Assembly (NCBI GenBank): GCA_900316415.1
Contig: ONCV01000018.1
Coordinates: forward strand, 1-43,825
Direction: 5' to 3'
Length of the DNA stretch: 43,825 nt
Source of the DNA: an uncultured Eubacteriales bacterium
GTDB taxonomy: Bacteria; Bacillota; Clostridia; Christensenellales; Aristaeellaceae
The position numbers and the translations under genes were made by a program. This document shows, in pieces, positions 25,375 to 34,574 of this stretch (within the stretch, counting starts at the first letter, position 1; the number at the start of each line of letters is the position of its first letter). Under the pieces are notes generated by a model. It saw only the letters and a program-made list of their open reading frames with translations. It did not search any database and was not told the origin of the DNA.

Positions 25375-26322
25375 GGTATTTGTCCCCCATTCCCGGAAAA
25401 AAGCCCCGGCGTTTTCCCGATCCTGTTCGATCTGGGCGATTAGCGCCTCCACGGAGTCAAACCGCCGCTCCGGGCGAAGGAACTCCAGCAGCTTCACCCG
25501 GGCCGGCCGGCCGTACAGATCGACCTCCGCCCCCAGCGCATGGGCCTCCACGGTCACCCGGCCCGAGGGAATCGTGGGCTGCAGCCCGATGTTCACCAGC
25601 GCGTTCCACGCCCGGCCTTCGCTTTCCATCCGGCAGGCATAAACCCCGTACCGCGGGAGCAGCTTTTCCGCCGTCGTTTCAATGTTGGCCGTGGGAAACC
25701 CGATCCGGGTTCCCTGGTGCTTCCCGCTGACCACCCGGCCGGATATTTCGTAGGGAAAGCCCAGCATCTCCTCCGCTTCCCGGACCGCGCCGCGCCGGAG
25801 CAGCTCCCGGACCGCGCTGGAGGAAATGATCTCCCCCGACTCCGTCCGGACGGGGGGCACCACCTCCACCCGGAAGCCGTCCTCCCTGCCCTTTTCCCGC
25901 AGCAATTCCGGGTTTCCCGCGCCGCCCCGGCCGAAGGTGTAGTTCCATCCGGTCACCACGCCGCGCAGGACGCATTCCGTCCCCAGCGTCCGCAGAAAGG
26001 CCCCGGGCTCCAGGGCCGCTGTCTCCGCCGTAAAGGGGATCACCCGCAGCTCCTCCGCGCCGAGGAATTCGATCCGTTCCCGCTGCTCCTCCGCGGTCTG
26101 CAGCATCTGCGGCGCCTTTTCGGGGCACAGCACGGCCAGCGGATGCCGGTCGAATACGCAGACCCGCAGCCGGGCTCCCATGCGCTCCGCCATCCGCCTT
26201 CCCCGGCGAATCAGCTCCTGATGCCCCCGATGTACCCCGTCAAAGGTTCCCAGCGCCACCACCCGCGGCCCGGCCTTCTCCGCCGTCCCGTTCTCCGTAA
26301 AGGGGCCCTGCAGCACCCTCAT
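25354..26322 (-). CDS. ribF: Bifunctional riboflavin kinase/FAD synthetase
   Basis: Makes FMN from riboflavin and FAD from FMN. 322 aa from the ATG at 26322. The N-terminal adenylyltransferase half has LGTFDGVHRGHQ and the ISSSAVRELL motif. The C-terminal kinase half has the GTRIGFPTANI motif and the Glu-bearing TVEAHAL segment. AAAAGGA directly touches the ATG. The frame runs further upstream to 26385, but that part is Arg/Gly-rich and unlike the family. It has a strong promoter (26385-26413). It supplies the cofactor used by MnmG and the FAD oxidoreductase in this window. Confidence 0.95.
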   Translation of the reverse strand: MRVLQGPFTENGTAEKAGPRVVALGTFDGVHRGHQELIRRGRRMAERMGARLRVCVFDRHPLAVLCPEKAPQMLQTAEEQRERIEFLGAEELRVIPFTAETAALEPGAFLRTLGTECVLRGVVTGWNYTFGRGGAGNPELLREKGREDGFRVEVVPPVRTESGEIISSSAVRELLRRGAVREAEEMLGFPYEISGRVVSGKHQGTRIGFPTANIETTAEKLLPRYGVYACRMESEGRAWNALVNIGLQPTIPSGRVTVEAHALGAEVDLYGRPARVKLLEFLRPERRFDSVEALIAQIEQDRENAGAFFREWGTNTLSEAKK

Positions 26323-26384
26323 TCCTTTTCCACGTCCTTCCCCGTTTCGGTTTCCTGCCCGCGGCTTTCGCCGCGGCCGGATCA

Positions 26385-26413
26385 AGTATACACATTCCCG
26401 AACCTTCTGGCAA
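26385..26413 (-). promoter_or_regulatory. Sigma-A promoter of ribF
   Basis: Minus-strand TTGCCA (26408-26413), 17-bp spacer, TATACT (26385-26390), with TGTG just before the -10 box. The predicted leader is about 55 nt and contains a CCGCGGC/GCCGCGG hairpin; no FMN riboswitch is recognisable. Confidence 0.8.
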
Positions 26414-26436
26414 ATGCGGTTTTCCTTCCGGGCCGC

Positions 26437-26461
26437 AAAAAGCCCCGGCTTTCGCCGGGGC
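26437..26461 (-). terminator. Intrinsic terminator of the second SH3 gene
   Basis: 8-bp GC stem (26442-26449 with 26454-26461), a GAAA-type loop on the minus strand, then TTTTT. Confidence 0.9.
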
Positions 26462-26502
26462 CTTGCTCCATGGTATTGTTGCCGGTTGCCTCCTCAGGCG
26501 TC

Positions 26503-27561
26503 TCAGCCGATTCCCAGATCCTCCGCCTGCTCGGGCGTGATAACGTAAATCTGCGTATCGGCGGGTTCCTGGACCTCCTGCGGATCCACCACAATGTAGA
26601 TCACCTTCGGGGTCACGTTCGTCTTTTCCCGGACGATGTTGATGAGGGTCGCGTCCGTCTCATCCAGCGCCGGGGCGGTCTTCTCCTGCTGAAGTTCCAC
26701 CCGCAGCAGATCCGCGCGGATGTATCCCACGTAGCCCTGGTAGAGCTTCACCGCGTACCAGGTTTCGCCGCTGCTGTTGATCACCTGTGCCGTCACCTGC
26801 ACCTCGGTTCCCGCGGCCCGGATCTGAATCACCTGGCCGGCGCGGGTGCTGGGCATGGTGCGGACGTTGACCCGGGAAATGGTCGTCCAGCCCTTTCCGT
26901 AAACCTCCGTGCTCTGGATGATGTATTCCACCGGAGCGGAGGAGCCGGAGCTGTGCCTGCGGGGGCTGCTCGTGGGCTGGGGCGGCGGCCAGGGAAGGCC
27001 GCTGCCCGACCAGGACGAGGAGCTGCCGGCACTGGTGGAGCTTCCGCCCGCGGAGGAGGAACCTGCCGCGCCGGAAGCCCCCGCTCCGCCCGCCGAAGTG
27101 GAGGAGCTGGAGCTGCTGGAGCTGGTGGTCGTGGTGGTCGTGGTCGTGGTCGTGGTGGAGCTGGAACTGGAGGAGCTTCCGCCCGCGCCGCCATCCGTGC
27201 TGGCCGAGCTGGATTCCGCCTTCGTATCCCCTGTTCCCGCGGATGCGGACGAGCTGGACGCGCCTGCACCGCCGCCGGGTCCGCCGATTCCGCCCTCCCC
27301 TGTGGAGGCGCTGCTCACCTCCGCGGAGGTATTCGGCGTGCTGGCCTCCGCGGATCCCGCGGAAGCTCCGGCGCCGCCGGGTCCGCCGATTCCGCCCTCC
27401 CCCGTGGAGGCGCTGCTCACCTCCGCGGAAGTGTCCGTCGTGCTGGCTTCCGCCGCCCCCGCGCTGGCTTCATCGCCGATCGCACAGGTCACGGAAGCGA
27501 ACACCATCGTCAGAATCAGAAGGATTGCACCCACAGTCCGGATCCATTTCTTCGTACTCAT
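26503..27561 (-). CDS. Secreted SH3-domain protein with Ser/Thr/Ala/Gly-rich low-complexity stalk
   Basis: 352-aa exported protein. Signal peptide residues 1-28 (MSTKKWIRT, hydrophobic stretch, ending near CAIGDE). Residues about 30-100 contain two near-identical 34-residue repeats (SAEVSSASTGEGGIGGPG). A Ser/Thr/Ala-rich tract follows, with a run of about ten Thr flanked by runs of Ser (about 125-205). One bacterial SH3 domain lies at about 225-295 (SRVNVRTMPS, WYAVKLYQGYVGYIRAD). The last 50 residues (NVTPKVIYIVV) may form another small fold. The ATG at 27561 has GGGAG ten bases upstream. A wall-associated role is likely; the Thr/Ser run may be glycosylated, which is inference. Confidence 0.8.
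   Translation of the reverse strand: MSTKKWIRTVGAILLILTMVFASVTCAIGDEASAGAAEASTTDTSAEVSSASTGEGGIGGPGGAGASAGSAEASTPNTSAEVSSASTGEGGIGGPGGGAGASSSSASAGTGDTKAESSSASTDGGAGGSSSSSSSTTTTTTTTTTTSSSSSSSSTSAGGAGASGAAGSSSAGGSSTSAGSSSSWSGSGLPWPPPQPTSSPRRHSSGSSAPVEYIIQSTEVYGKGWTTISRVNVRTMPSTRAGQVIQIRAAGTEVQVTAQVINSSGETWYAVKLYQGYVGYIRADLLRVELQQEKTAPALDETDATLINIVREKTNVTPKVIYIVVDPQEVQEPADTQIYVITPEQAEDLGIG
27271..27474. repeat. 102-bp tandem duplication inside the SH3 gene
   Basis: Two copies (27271-27372 and 27373-27474) of a 102-bp unit, nearly identical over the first 55 bases and diverging later. They encode the two 34-residue repeats. The 34-codon unit keeps the frame. Confidence 0.85.
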
Positions 27562-27604
27562 CTGTCCAGCGCTCCCTTTCATTGCGTATTGCTGTACAGC
27601 CTGC

Positions 27605-27633
27605 ATTATACCGTAAGTTCATACTTTTGTAAA
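27605..27633 (-). promoter_or_regulatory. Sigma-A promoter of the second SH3 gene
   Basis: Minus-strand TTTACA (27628-27633), 17-bp spacer, consensus TATAAT (27605-27610). Confidence 0.83.
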
Positions 27634-27684
27634 TACTTTGAAACATTTTTGTCCGATTTTTTTATGCGGCTTTCCGCTCCGAAC

Positions 27685-27718
27685 AAAAAAATCCGGAAGC
27701 CCTTCGAAAGGCTTCCGG
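27685..27718 (-). terminator. Intrinsic terminator of tRNA-Pro
   Basis: 9-bp stem (27693-27701 with 27710-27718), then ATTTTTTT on the minus strand. It begins four bases after the tRNA 3' end. Confidence 0.92.
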
Positions 27719-27721
27719 CTG

Positions 27722-27795
27722 TCTGGGTGAGAAGATTCGAACTTCCGGCCTCTTGAACCCCATTCAAGCACGCTACCAAACTGCGCCACACCCAG
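27722..27795 (-). tRNA. tRNA-Pro(GGG)
   Basis: Full cloverleaf on the minus strand. The acceptor stem CTGGGTG/CACCCAG includes the C1-G72 pair usual in tRNA-Pro, with discriminator A. The D stem is GCGC/GCGT. The anticodon stem CTTGA/TCAAG encloses the loop ATGGGGT, anticodon GGG. The T arm is GGAAG-TTCGAAT-CTTCT. The 3' CCA is not encoded. It is transcribed alone from its own promoter. Confidence 0.95.
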
Positions 27796-27853
27796 ATATC
27801 TCCGCCGCGGAAATCGGCCTGCTGGAAAGCGGTCATCTCCGACAGCAAAAGGA

Positions 27854-27882
27854 ATTTTACCACGATTCACGCCGTTTGTCAA
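27854..27882 (-). promoter_or_regulatory. Sigma-A promoter of tRNA-Pro
   Basis: Minus-strand TTGACA (27877-27882), 17-bp spacer, TAAAAT (27854-27859), about 60 bp upstream of the mature tRNA. Confidence 0.87.
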
Positions 27883-27981
27883 TGACTTTTTTCACGGCTT
27901 TCGGAGCCGGCTTACGCCATGCCGGCGGCACGGCTGCTGCCGGAAGCGCGGGCCAAGCCCCGGGAAATGCTTCCGGGTTCA

Positions 27982-28299
27982 TCAGTCCCCGGCACTCTGA
28001 AGGGCCTGGATTTCCTCCTGCAGCTGCCGGATCTCCTCCTGCAGCTCCGCCGCCCGGGTTTCCGATTCCTCGATAGTCAGCCTGGCCTCCTTCAGGCTTT
28101 CCGTCACGGTCTTCAGCTCCGCCTGCAGGCCTTCCTTTTCCTCCGCGATGTTCTCCCACCGGGCCCGGCTTTCCCCCACGTCCCTTTCCAGCGCGGCGGC
28201 CCGCTGCCGGTCCCGCACATAATCCGCGCCGAGAACGGCCGCCGTCAGCACGGCCGCAGCCAGGACCGCCAGGAGAAAGACCTTCGTGCTTCTGCTCAT
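27982..28299 (-). CDS. Small bitopic coiled-coil membrane protein A
   Basis: 105 aa and not recognised. A short basic N-terminus, one transmembrane helix (about 7-25), then a continuous Glu/Leu/Arg coiled coil to the end (ELQEEIRQLQEEIQ). It overlaps the preceding gene by 4 bp (ATGA), so translation is coupled. Size and topology resemble FtsL/DivIC-type division proteins, but no family motif is seen. Its coiled coil could pair with that of the upstream gene product. Confidence 0.72.
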   Translation of the reverse strand: MSRSTKVFLLAVLAAAVLTAAVLGADYVRDRQRAAALERDVGESRARWENIAEEKEGLQAELKTVTESLKEARLTIEESETRAAELQEEIRQLQEEIQALQSAGD

Positions 28300-28643
28300 G
28301 GCTCCCCGTCCTCCTCCGCCGTCCGGGCCGCTTCCAGTTCCTTCTTCTCCGCCCGCAGCCGCTTTCGCTCCGCCTTCAGCTCCGAAACCTTTTCCTTCGC
28401 TTTCTCCGCCAGCGGCTCCGTCTCCGCCAGCTCCGCCCGGGTCAGGGGCAGCTGCCGAACCACCTCGTCGTATTCCGCCTGCTGCTTCCGCTCCCGTCCC
28501 TGGCTGGTCTCCAGGCTGCGGGTCAGATCATCCAGCTGAAAATCCAGCGAGGCGCGCAGAACCGTCCAGACCGCCAGCCCCAGGCTGAAGCACAGCATGA
28601 CCAGCACAAAGGCCCGCCGCAGCGCTCCGGATTCCTTTCTCAT
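28296..28643 (-). CDS. Small bitopic coiled-coil membrane protein B
   Basis: 115 aa and not recognised. Cytoplasmic N-terminus of about ten residues, transmembrane helix about 11-30, then a Glu/Lys/Arg-rich coiled coil ([16 protein letters not shown]) and an acidic end. The ATG overlaps the mnmG stop by 4 bp. Together with the next gene it forms a pair of like-shaped proteins at the 3' end of the mnmG operon. A division- or envelope-related role is only a guess from topology. Confidence 0.72.
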   Translation of the reverse strand: MRKESGALRRAFVLVMLCFSLGLAVWTVLRASLDFQLDDLTRSLETSQGRERKQQAEYDEVVRQLPLTRAELAETEPLAEKAKEKVSELKAERKRLRAEKKELEAARTAEEDGEP

Positions 28644-30511
28644 TCCTTCTCCGCCTCTTTCCGTTCCTTCTCCAGCCAGACGCTCAGCACCGCCACATCC
28701 GCGGGATTCACGCCCGGAATCCGGCCGGCCGCCCCCAGCGAAACCGGCTTCTGCTTCGCCAGCTTCTGCCGTGCCTCCAGCCGCAGGCCCGAGATCTGCT
28801 CATAGGGAATATCCTCCGCCAGGGCGGTTTCCTCCGCCTGCCGGGCGCGCCGGATCAGGGTTTCCTGCTTTTCCAGATAGCCCGCGTATTTGACGGAAAT
28901 CTCCGCCTGCTCCGCCGCCGCCCGGTCCACGCCTTCCCAGGCGGAATCCAGCTCCGCCAGCGCCGCGATGCCGATGCCGGGCCGCCGGATCAGCTCCTCC
29001 CCGCTGAGGGATCCGGCGCTTTCCGGCTGCCCGTGATTCCGAAGGAACGCGTTCAGGTCCGTCCCCGGGGCGAACCGGGTCGTCCGCAGGCGGCGCAGGG
29101 TCTCCGCCGTATCCGCCCGCTTTTTCCGCATCGTCTCCAGCCGCTCCTCGGTCACCAGCCCGGCCGCCGCGCCGATCTCCGTCAGCCGCAGGTCCGCGTT
29201 GTCCTGCCGCAGGAAGAGCCGGTGCTCCGCCCGGGAGGTCATCATCCGATAGGGCTCGTCCGTCCCCTTGGTGGTCAGGTCGTCCGTCAGCACGCCGAGG
29301 TACGCCTGATCCCGGGTCAGTACCACCGGGGCCCTGCCCTGCAGGCGAAGCGCCGCGTTCATGCCGGCCAGCAGCCCCTGGGCCGCCGCCTCCTCGTATC
29401 CGCTGGTGCCGTTCATCTGTCCGGCGAAGAACAGCCCGCTGAAACGCAGGCATTCCAGCGTCGGCCGCAGCTCGCGGCTGTCGATGCAGTCATATTCGAT
29501 CGCGTAGGCCAGCCGGGTCAGCTCGCACCGGCGCAGCCCCGGAATCGTCCGGTACATGCGCCACTGCACGTCCTCCGGCAGGGAGGAGCTCATCCCCTGC
29601 ACATACCATTCCAGGCTGTTCCTGCCCTCCGGCTCCAGGAACAGCTGATGCCGTTCCTTGTCCGCGAAGCGAACGATCTTGTCCTCGATGGAGGGGCAGT
29701 ACCGGGGCCCGACGCCGTGGATCTTTCCGCTGAACAGCGGCGCCCGGTGCAGGTTTTCCCGGATGATCCGGTGGGTTTCCTCATTGGTCCAGGTCAGGTA
29801 GCAGGCGTAGGTATTCTCCAGCTTCCGGTTCTGGTTCAGGAAGGAAAAGGGCACCACGGGCTCGTCCCCCCGCTGGATCTCCATTTCCTCAAAATCGATG
29901 CTGCGCTGATCCACCCGGGCAGGGGTTCCGGTCTTGAACCGCCGGAGCTCAAAGCCCATCTCCCGCAGGCTTCCGGACAGCCCGGTGGCCGCCTGCAGCC
30001 CCTGGGGGCCGCCCTCCCGGCTGTATTCCCCGATGATGATGCGGCCCTTCAGGTAGACGCCCGTGGCCACAATCGCGGCCCGGCAGGGAATCCGGAGGCC
30101 GGTGTCGGTCGTCACCCCGGTCACCCGGCCGTCCTCCGTCTCGATGGAAACCACCTCTCCCTGGCGCAGCCGCAGCCCGGGCTGGGTCATGAGGGCCTTC
30201 CGCATCCGGTTCTGATAGGCCTGCTTGTCCGCCTGTGCCCGCAGGGCGTGGACGGCGGGGCCCTTCCCCGTGTTCAGCATCCGGCTCTGCAGGAAGGTAT
30301 CGTCGATCGCCCGGCCCATTTCGCCGCCCAGCGCGTCCACTTCCCGCACCAGGTGGCCCTTCGCGGATCCGCCGATGACCGGATTGCAGGCCATCAGGGC
30401 CACGCCGTCCATGTTCAGCGTCAGCAGCAGCGTGTCCATGCCCATCCGGGCCGCCGCCAGCGCCGCCTCGCATCCCGCGTGTCCCGCGCCGATCACCACC
30501 ACATCCGCCAT
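28640..30511 (-). CDS. mnmG: tRNA uridine-34 carboxymethylaminomethyl modification enzyme MnmG (GidA)
   Basis: FAD-dependent partner of MnmE in making cmnm5U at the wobble position of several tRNAs. 623 aa from the ATG at 30511, normal length. It has an N-terminal [17 protein letters not shown] dinucleotide fold, the [24 protein letters not shown] hallmark, and a C-terminal helical domain ([13 protein letters not shown]). The frame extends to 30619, but the Arg-rich N-terminal part is unlike the family; AAAAGGAG precedes the chosen ATG. mnmE and rsmG, frequent neighbours, are not in the window. It follows the Ig-repeat gene by 58 bp. Confidence 0.96.
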   Translation of the reverse strand: MADVVVIGAGHAGCEAALAAARMGMDTLLLTLNMDGVALMACNPVIGGSAKGHLVREVDALGGEMGRAIDDTFLQSRMLNTGKGPAVHALRAQADKQAYQNRMRKALMTQPGLRLRQGEVVSIETEDGRVTGVTTDTGLRIPCRAAIVATGVYLKGRIIIGEYSREGGPQGLQAATGLSGSLREMGFELRRFKTGTPARVDQRSIDFEEMEIQRGDEPVVPFSFLNQNRKLENTYACYLTWTNEETHRIIRENLHRAPLFSGKIHGVGPRYCPSIEDKIVRFADKERHQLFLEPEGRNSLEWYVQGMSSSLPEDVQWRMYRTIPGLRRCELTRLAYAIEYDCIDSRELRPTLECLRFSGLFFAGQMNGTSGYEEAAAQGLLAGMNAALRLQGRAPVVLTRDQAYLGVLTDDLTTKGTDEPYRMMTSRAEHRLFLRQDNADLRLTEIGAAAGLVTEERLETMRKKRADTAETLRRLRTTRFAPGTDLNAFLRNHGQPESAGSLSGEELIRRPGIGIAALAELDSAWEGVDRAAAEQAEISVKYAGYLEKQETLIRRARQAEETALAEDIPYEQISGLRLEARQKLAKQKPVSLGAAGRIPGVNPADVAVLSVWLEKERKEAEKE

Positions 30512-30569
30512 ATAGCCGTTTCTCCTTTTCTGTTCTCCGGCGGGAGCCGCCTCCCGCCGCCGTTCCGGA

Positions 30570-32639
30570 TCAGCCTTCCCCGTCGCCGTCGGCGGAGGGC
30601 AGCACCATCTTCGGCACAAACCGCCGGAAGGACTGGGAGGGATATTCCTCCTCCGGGATATTCCGCGTATAGCCCTCGGTATCCCGCCATCCGGTCACCT
30701 TCACCACCACCGTGCCGATGGAGGACAGGGGCTGCACATAGTCGCCGAAGTCGAATTCGTAATGCTCCGAGGTTTCATCCGGCCCGATTTCCATCCGGTA
30801 AACACCCTGGAAGGAATTGCTGACCCCGTCCAGATTGCAGACCAGGGGCTGGTCGCTGCCGTCATAGGTTTCGACGGTGAAGTACACCCGGTCCACGGTG
30901 AAATTGCCCCGGTTCCGCAGCACCAAGCGGATGTTCTCCCCTTCCAGATACAGGTCGTCGATCACGACGGCCCGGTTGAAGTCCGCCACCCGGACCTCCG
31001 CGGAGGCCGTGTATCCGCCGTCCTCCGTCGTTCCGGTGATGGTGGTGGTTCCCGTGTGCCATCCCTTGACCCGGCCGATGTTCTTCTGATCGGACACCGT
31101 GGCGATATAATCGTCGCCCATGGTGAAATGCACGTTCTGGTTGTTGGCGTTGGAGGGCTGGATCAGCGCCTTGATGTTCAGGCTCCGCTCCAGCTGCACG
31201 TGATAGACGCCGTACTGAATGCTGACGCCTTCCACGGGCTGGGTCACCGTGACGCGCACCTGGCCCCGCTTTCCGGATCCGTCCGTGGCCGTGGCGGTGA
31301 TCACCGCGCTTCCCCGGGTCAGCCCGGTCACGACGCCGCTTTCGTCCACCGTCGCCACCTTCCGGTTGCTGGAGGTGAAGGTGACGTCCTGAATGCTGGC
31401 GTCCGCGGGCAGCACCTGCCAGCGCAGCTGCTCCGTGGTCTGCTTCGGCAGGGAAACCGGCCCGTCCGGGAAGGTGACGGAGGTCACCTTCTGAACCACC
31501 CGCACGGGAATCTCCGCCGTGACCTCCGGGTTGCTCTTGCTGGCCGCGATCAGGGTGCATTCGCCCCGGCTCACGCCCTGAACCTGTCCGGAGGCGTTCA
31601 CCCGCGCGATGGATTCATCCGAGGAGGACCAGACCACGCCCCGCTCGCTGGCGTTCTCCGGCAGCACGGAGGCGTGGACATAGGTGTTCTGCCGGGTGGC
31701 CAGAATCACTTCCTGCTCCCGGATGGAAACGGCGGTCACCGGCTGGGTCACCGTCAGGGTGATGCTCTCCGTTCTGCCCGAGCCGTCCAGGGCCTTCGCC
31801 TCCACCGCGGCCGTGCCGCGCTTGACGCCCGTCACATTCCCGTCCGCGTCCACCCGCAGGATCGCCTCGTTCTTCGACCGCCAGCTCACGCCCCGGATGC
31901 TGGCATTGGCGGGGCTCGCCTCCGCCTGCAGCGAAATCGTTCCGCCCACGCCCACGGTCTTTCCCTCCGGGGCGCTGATCGTGATTTTTGTCACCGGCTG
32001 AATCACCAGCACGTGGTAGGTTTCCGTCACTTCCGGATTCTGCGCGCTGGCGATCGTCAGCTCGCATTCGCCCGCCTGCAGCGCCCGGGCGGATTTCTCC
32101 CCGGTCTTCAGGATTCCCTCGTCCGAGGAGGTGTAGATGATCTTCTTGCTGGTCGCGTCCGAGGGCGTGCAGGTGGTCCGCAGCTCCACGCTCTTCCCGG
32201 CCGGAATCACGATGACGTCATTGGCGGTATCCATCCGCAGCAGCCCGCTTACGGCCTCATCCGTCGGCCGGAACACCTGCAGCTGGGTGGTGTTCAGCGT
32301 CACGGCCCGGACCGCCCGGACCACCGTCACGCTCAGGGAAGCGGAGAAGCTGCGCTTTCCGATCTTCAGGGTCGCCTTCACGTTCGCCTGGCCCTTGCCC
32401 AGGGCGGTGATCCGCCCGTCCGGCGTCACGGAGAGCACCTTTTTGTTGCTCACCGTGTAGGTCATCGTCCCGTCCTCCGCGGGCGTGCCGTCCCGGATCA
32501 GCACCGGCTGCGCCGTTTCCCCCTCGTTCATCGTCAGGGTCTTCGTCTCGAACCGGAATGTATCCGCGGCCAGGGCTCCCGCCGCGCACAGGCAGAGCAG
32601 CAGCGCCAGCGTCAGTGCGATCCACAGTTTCCTTCTCAT
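30570..32639 (-). CDS. Secreted protein with about six bacterial Ig-like (BIG2) domains
   Basis: 689-aa exported protein. The signal peptide ends near residue 25 ([11 protein letters not shown]). About six Ig-like group 2 repeats of roughly 80-85 residues follow, each with patterns such as [21 protein letters not shown] and VTQPV linkers. The last region (about 560-689) is a different beta domain ([20 protein letters not shown]). There is no cell-wall sorting signal or C-terminal membrane helix. BIG2 domains serve adhesion or as spacers. The ATG at 32639 is only about 20 nt past the ireB terminator, so expression needs readthrough or a promoter hidden inside that region. Confidence 0.87.
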   Translation of the reverse strand: MRRKLWIALTLALLLCLCAAGALAADTFRFETKTLTMNEGETAQPVLIRDGTPAEDGTMTYTVSNKKVLSVTPDGRITALGKGQANVKATLKIGKRSFSASLSVTVVRAVRAVTLNTTQLQVFRPTDEAVSGLLRMDTANDVIVIPAGKSVELRTTCTPSDATSKKIIYTSSDEGILKTGEKSARALQAGECELTIASAQNPEVTETYHVLVIQPVTKITISAPEGKTVGVGGTISLQAEASPANASIRGVSWRSKNEAILRVDADGNVTGVKRGTAAVEAKALDGSGRTESITLTVTQPVTAVSIREQEVILATRQNTYVHASVLPENASERGVVWSSSDESIARVNASGQVQGVSRGECTLIAASKSNPEVTAEIPVRVVQKVTSVTFPDGPVSLPKQTTEQLRWQVLPADASIQDVTFTSSNRKVATVDESGVVTGLTRGSAVITATATDGSGKRGQVRVTVTQPVEGVSIQYGVYHVQLERSLNIKALIQPSNANNQNVHFTMGDDYIATVSDQKNIGRVKGWHTGTTTITGTTEDGGYTASAEVRVADFNRAVVIDDLYLEGENIRLVLRNRGNFTVDRVYFTVETYDGSDQPLVCNLDGVSNSFQGVYRMEIGPDETSEHYEFDFGDYVQPLSSIGTVVVKVTGWRDTEGYTRNIPEEEYPSQSFRRFVPKMVLPSADGDGEG

Positions 32640-32660
32640 CCTTCGCTTCCCCCTTTTTCG

Positions 32661-32686
32661 AAAAAAAGGCGCCGAAAGCGGCGCCT
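32661..32686 (-). terminator. Intrinsic terminator of ireB
   Basis: 8-bp GC stem (32667-32674 with 32679-32686), then a run of seven T on the minus strand, 12 nt past the ireB stop. Confidence 0.93.
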
Positions 32687-32697
32687 GTCCTGATTTC

Positions 32698-32952
32698 TCA
32701 GTGTGTTTCCAGATAGGAACGAACCAGCTCTTCGATGATTTCATCCCGCTCCAGGCGGCAGATCATGCTCCGCGCGGAATTGTAGCTGGTGATGTAGGTC
32801 GGATCCCCCGTATAGATGTACCCCACCAGCTGGGTGATCGGATCATAGCCCTTGGCCTGCAGCGCCTTGTACACATACAGCAGAATGTCCTGCGCCTCGT
32901 TGCCCGATTCCTCGATGGGCTTGAATTTCATCGTCTCAAATCTGTCCTGCAT
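32698..32952 (-). CDS. ireB: IreB-family regulatory phosphoprotein (UPF0297/DUF965)
   Basis: 84-aa helical protein. In Enterococcus the homologue is phosphorylated by the Ser/Thr kinase IreK and controls cephalosporin resistance. Family features seen: [24 protein letters not shown], then [13 protein letters not shown] and a basic R-L-E-R helix. The conserved Thr residues near DPTYIT are the region phosphorylated in relatives. It normally precedes ruvX in Firmicutes, but here it stands alone between gltX and an Ig-repeat gene with its own promoter and terminator. The ATG follows GGTGA six bases upstream. Confidence 0.93.
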   Translation of the reverse strand: MQDRFETMKFKPIEESGNEAQDILLYVYKALQAKGYDPITQLVGYIYTGDPTYITSYNSARSMICRLERDEIIEELVRSYLETH

Positions 32953-32988
32953 TGCCCGTCACCGTTCCTTCCGCATACAATCAGGAAG

Positions 32989-33017
32989 ATTATACTCCCT
33001 TTTTCTCCGTTTGAAAA
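32989..33017 (-). promoter_or_regulatory. Sigma-A promoter of ireB
   Basis: Minus-strand TTTTCA (33012-33017, weak), 17-bp spacer, consensus TATAAT (32989-32994). Confidence 0.7.
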
Positions 33018-33029
33018 GGGGGTTTCATC

Positions 33030-33050
33030 ACAAAATTGTAACAATTTTGT
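33030..33050. promoter_or_regulatory. Perfect 21-bp palindrome upstream of ireB (possible operator)
   Basis: ACAAAATTGT-A-ACAATTTTGT, 10-bp arms around one base, 13 bp upstream of the ireB -35 box and next to the gltX terminator. It is AT-rich in a GC-rich neighbourhood. It could bind a regulator; with its short T-tracts it could also be part of the gltX end. Confidence 0.5.
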
Positions 33051-33053
33051 CAC

Positions 33054-33086
33054 AAAAAAGCAGGACGGCCGTTCCAAACCGTCCTG
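33054..33086 (-). terminator. Intrinsic terminator of gltX
   Basis: 8-bp stem CAGGACGG/CCGTCCTG (33061-33068 with 33079-33086), then CTTTTTTG on the minus strand, 36 nt past the gltX stop. Confidence 0.88.
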
Positions 33087-33122
33087 ACGGATTCTTCGGG
33101 GATTCGTTTGTGGGGGAACGCG

Positions 33123-34574
33123 TTACGCCTCCAGCCGGGCGATGCCGTCCTTCAGGCGGCGCAGGGTCTCCTCCCTGCCCAGCAGCGCCGCGATCTCGAA
33201 GGCGCCTCCGGGCGTATTCGCCACGCCGGAAATCGCGATCCGAAGGGGCCAGAGCACCGCGCCGTTCTTCAGCCCGGCCTCCTGAATCGCCGCCATGACC
33301 GCGTCGTGGATTCCGGCCTCGCTCCAGTCCTGCAGGCCCTCCAGCACCGGCTGTACCATTTTCAGCGAGCTCAGCGCCACCTCCGGATTGGTCTTCATCT
33401 TCTTGTGCGTGTACAGTTCCAAATCGTAATCCGGCATCTCGCCCAGGAAGCGCACCATCTCCGGCAGCTGGTTGAAAACCTCCGTCCGGCTCTGGGTCAG
33501 CTCCGCCAGCCGGGCATAGTCGATGCCCTTTCCCGCCAGCACCTGGTCGAACCAGGGCGTCGCCATCTCCAGATAGGCCTTCGGATCCATCCGGCGGATG
33601 TATTCGGCGTTGAACCAGGTCAGCTTGTTCACGTCGAAGATGCCCGGGCTCTTGTTCAGCCGGTGGATGTCAAAGGCCTCCACCAGTTCCGGCAGCGTGA
33701 AGAACTCCCGCTCGTCCCCCGGGTTCCATCCCACCAGCGCCAGATAGTTGATCAGGGCATCCGGCAGGAATCCCTTCCCGACGAAGTCGGAATAATAGGC
33801 GTCCCCGTCCCGCTTGGACAGCTTGTGCTGGGCGTCCCGCATGACGGTGGTCAGGTGCACGTACACCGGCTTCTCCCATCCGAAGGCGTCGTACAGGAAA
33901 TTGTACCGGGGCGTGGAGCTCAGATACTCCATGCCCCGCATCACGTGGGTGATACCCATCAGATGGTCGTCGATGACGTTGGCGAAATTGTAGGTGGGCA
34001 TGCCGTCCTGCTTGATCAGCACCATGTCGTCCATCGCCTCCGCGTTGGGGAACGTCATGTCGCCGAACACGGTGTCATGGTAGCTGGTCTCCCCCTCCGT
34101 GGGGGCGTTCATGCGGATGGTCCAGGGAATGCCTGCGTCCAGCTTCGCCTGAACCTCCTCCGGGCTCAGGTGCAGGCAGTGCTTGTCGTATTTCCAGGTG
34201 CCGCCCTCCGCCTCCACCTTCTCCTTCCGCTCGTCGATCTCCTCCTTGGAGCAGAAGCAGTAGTAGGCGTGGCCGCTCCGGACCAGCTGCTGCGCGTAGG
34301 GCAGATAGATGTCCTTCCGCTCGCTCTGGATATAGGGGCCGCAGGGGCCGCCCACGTCGGGGCCCTCGTCCCAGGTCAGGCCGCAGCCCTTCAGGGTCTC
34401 GTAGATCACCTCGGTGGCGCCGGGCACAAAGCGCACCTGGTCCGTGTCCTCCAGGCGCAGGATGAACTGCCCGCCGTTCTTCCGGGCATACAGATAGTTA
34501 TACAGCGCGGTCCGAAGTCCCCCCAGATGCATGAAACCGGTGGGGCTGGGCGCGAATCGGGTTCTGACCGTCAT
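33123..34574 (-). CDS. gltX: Glutamate--tRNA ligase
   Basis: Charges tRNA-Glu. 483 aa, standard bacterial length. The class I signature is APSPTGFMHLGGLRTAL (the HIGH motif reads HLGG, usual for this enzyme) and the second signature is KLSKRDGD. The helical anticodon-binding part ends DGIARLEA. The ATG has AGAGG eight bases upstream. The gene follows glnS by about 100 bp with no terminator carrying a T-tract, so the two ligases are probably one operon. With a separate GlnRS present, this GltX need not misacylate tRNA-Gln. Confidence 0.96.
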   Translation of the reverse strand: MTVRTRFAPSPTGFMHLGGLRTALYNYLYARKNGGQFILRLEDTDQVRFVPGATEVIYETLKGCGLTWDEGPDVGGPCGPYIQSERKDIYLPYAQQLVRSGHAYYCFCSKEEIDERKEKVEAEGGTWKYDKHCLHLSPEEVQAKLDAGIPWTIRMNAPTEGETSYHDTVFGDMTFPNAEAMDDMVLIKQDGMPTYNFANVIDDHLMGITHVMRGMEYLSSTPRYNFLYDAFGWEKPVYVHLTTVMRDAQHKLSKRDGDAYYSDFVGKGFLPDALINYLALVGWNPGDEREFFTLPELVEAFDIHRLNKSPGIFDVNKLTWFNAEYIRRMDPKAYLEMATPWFDQVLAGKGIDYARLAELTQSRTEVFNQLPEMVRFLGEMPDYDLELYTHKKMKTNPEVALSSLKMVQPVLEGLQDWSEAGIHDAVMAAIQEAGLKNGAVLWPLRIAISGVANTPGGAFEIAALLGREETLRRLKDGIARLEA

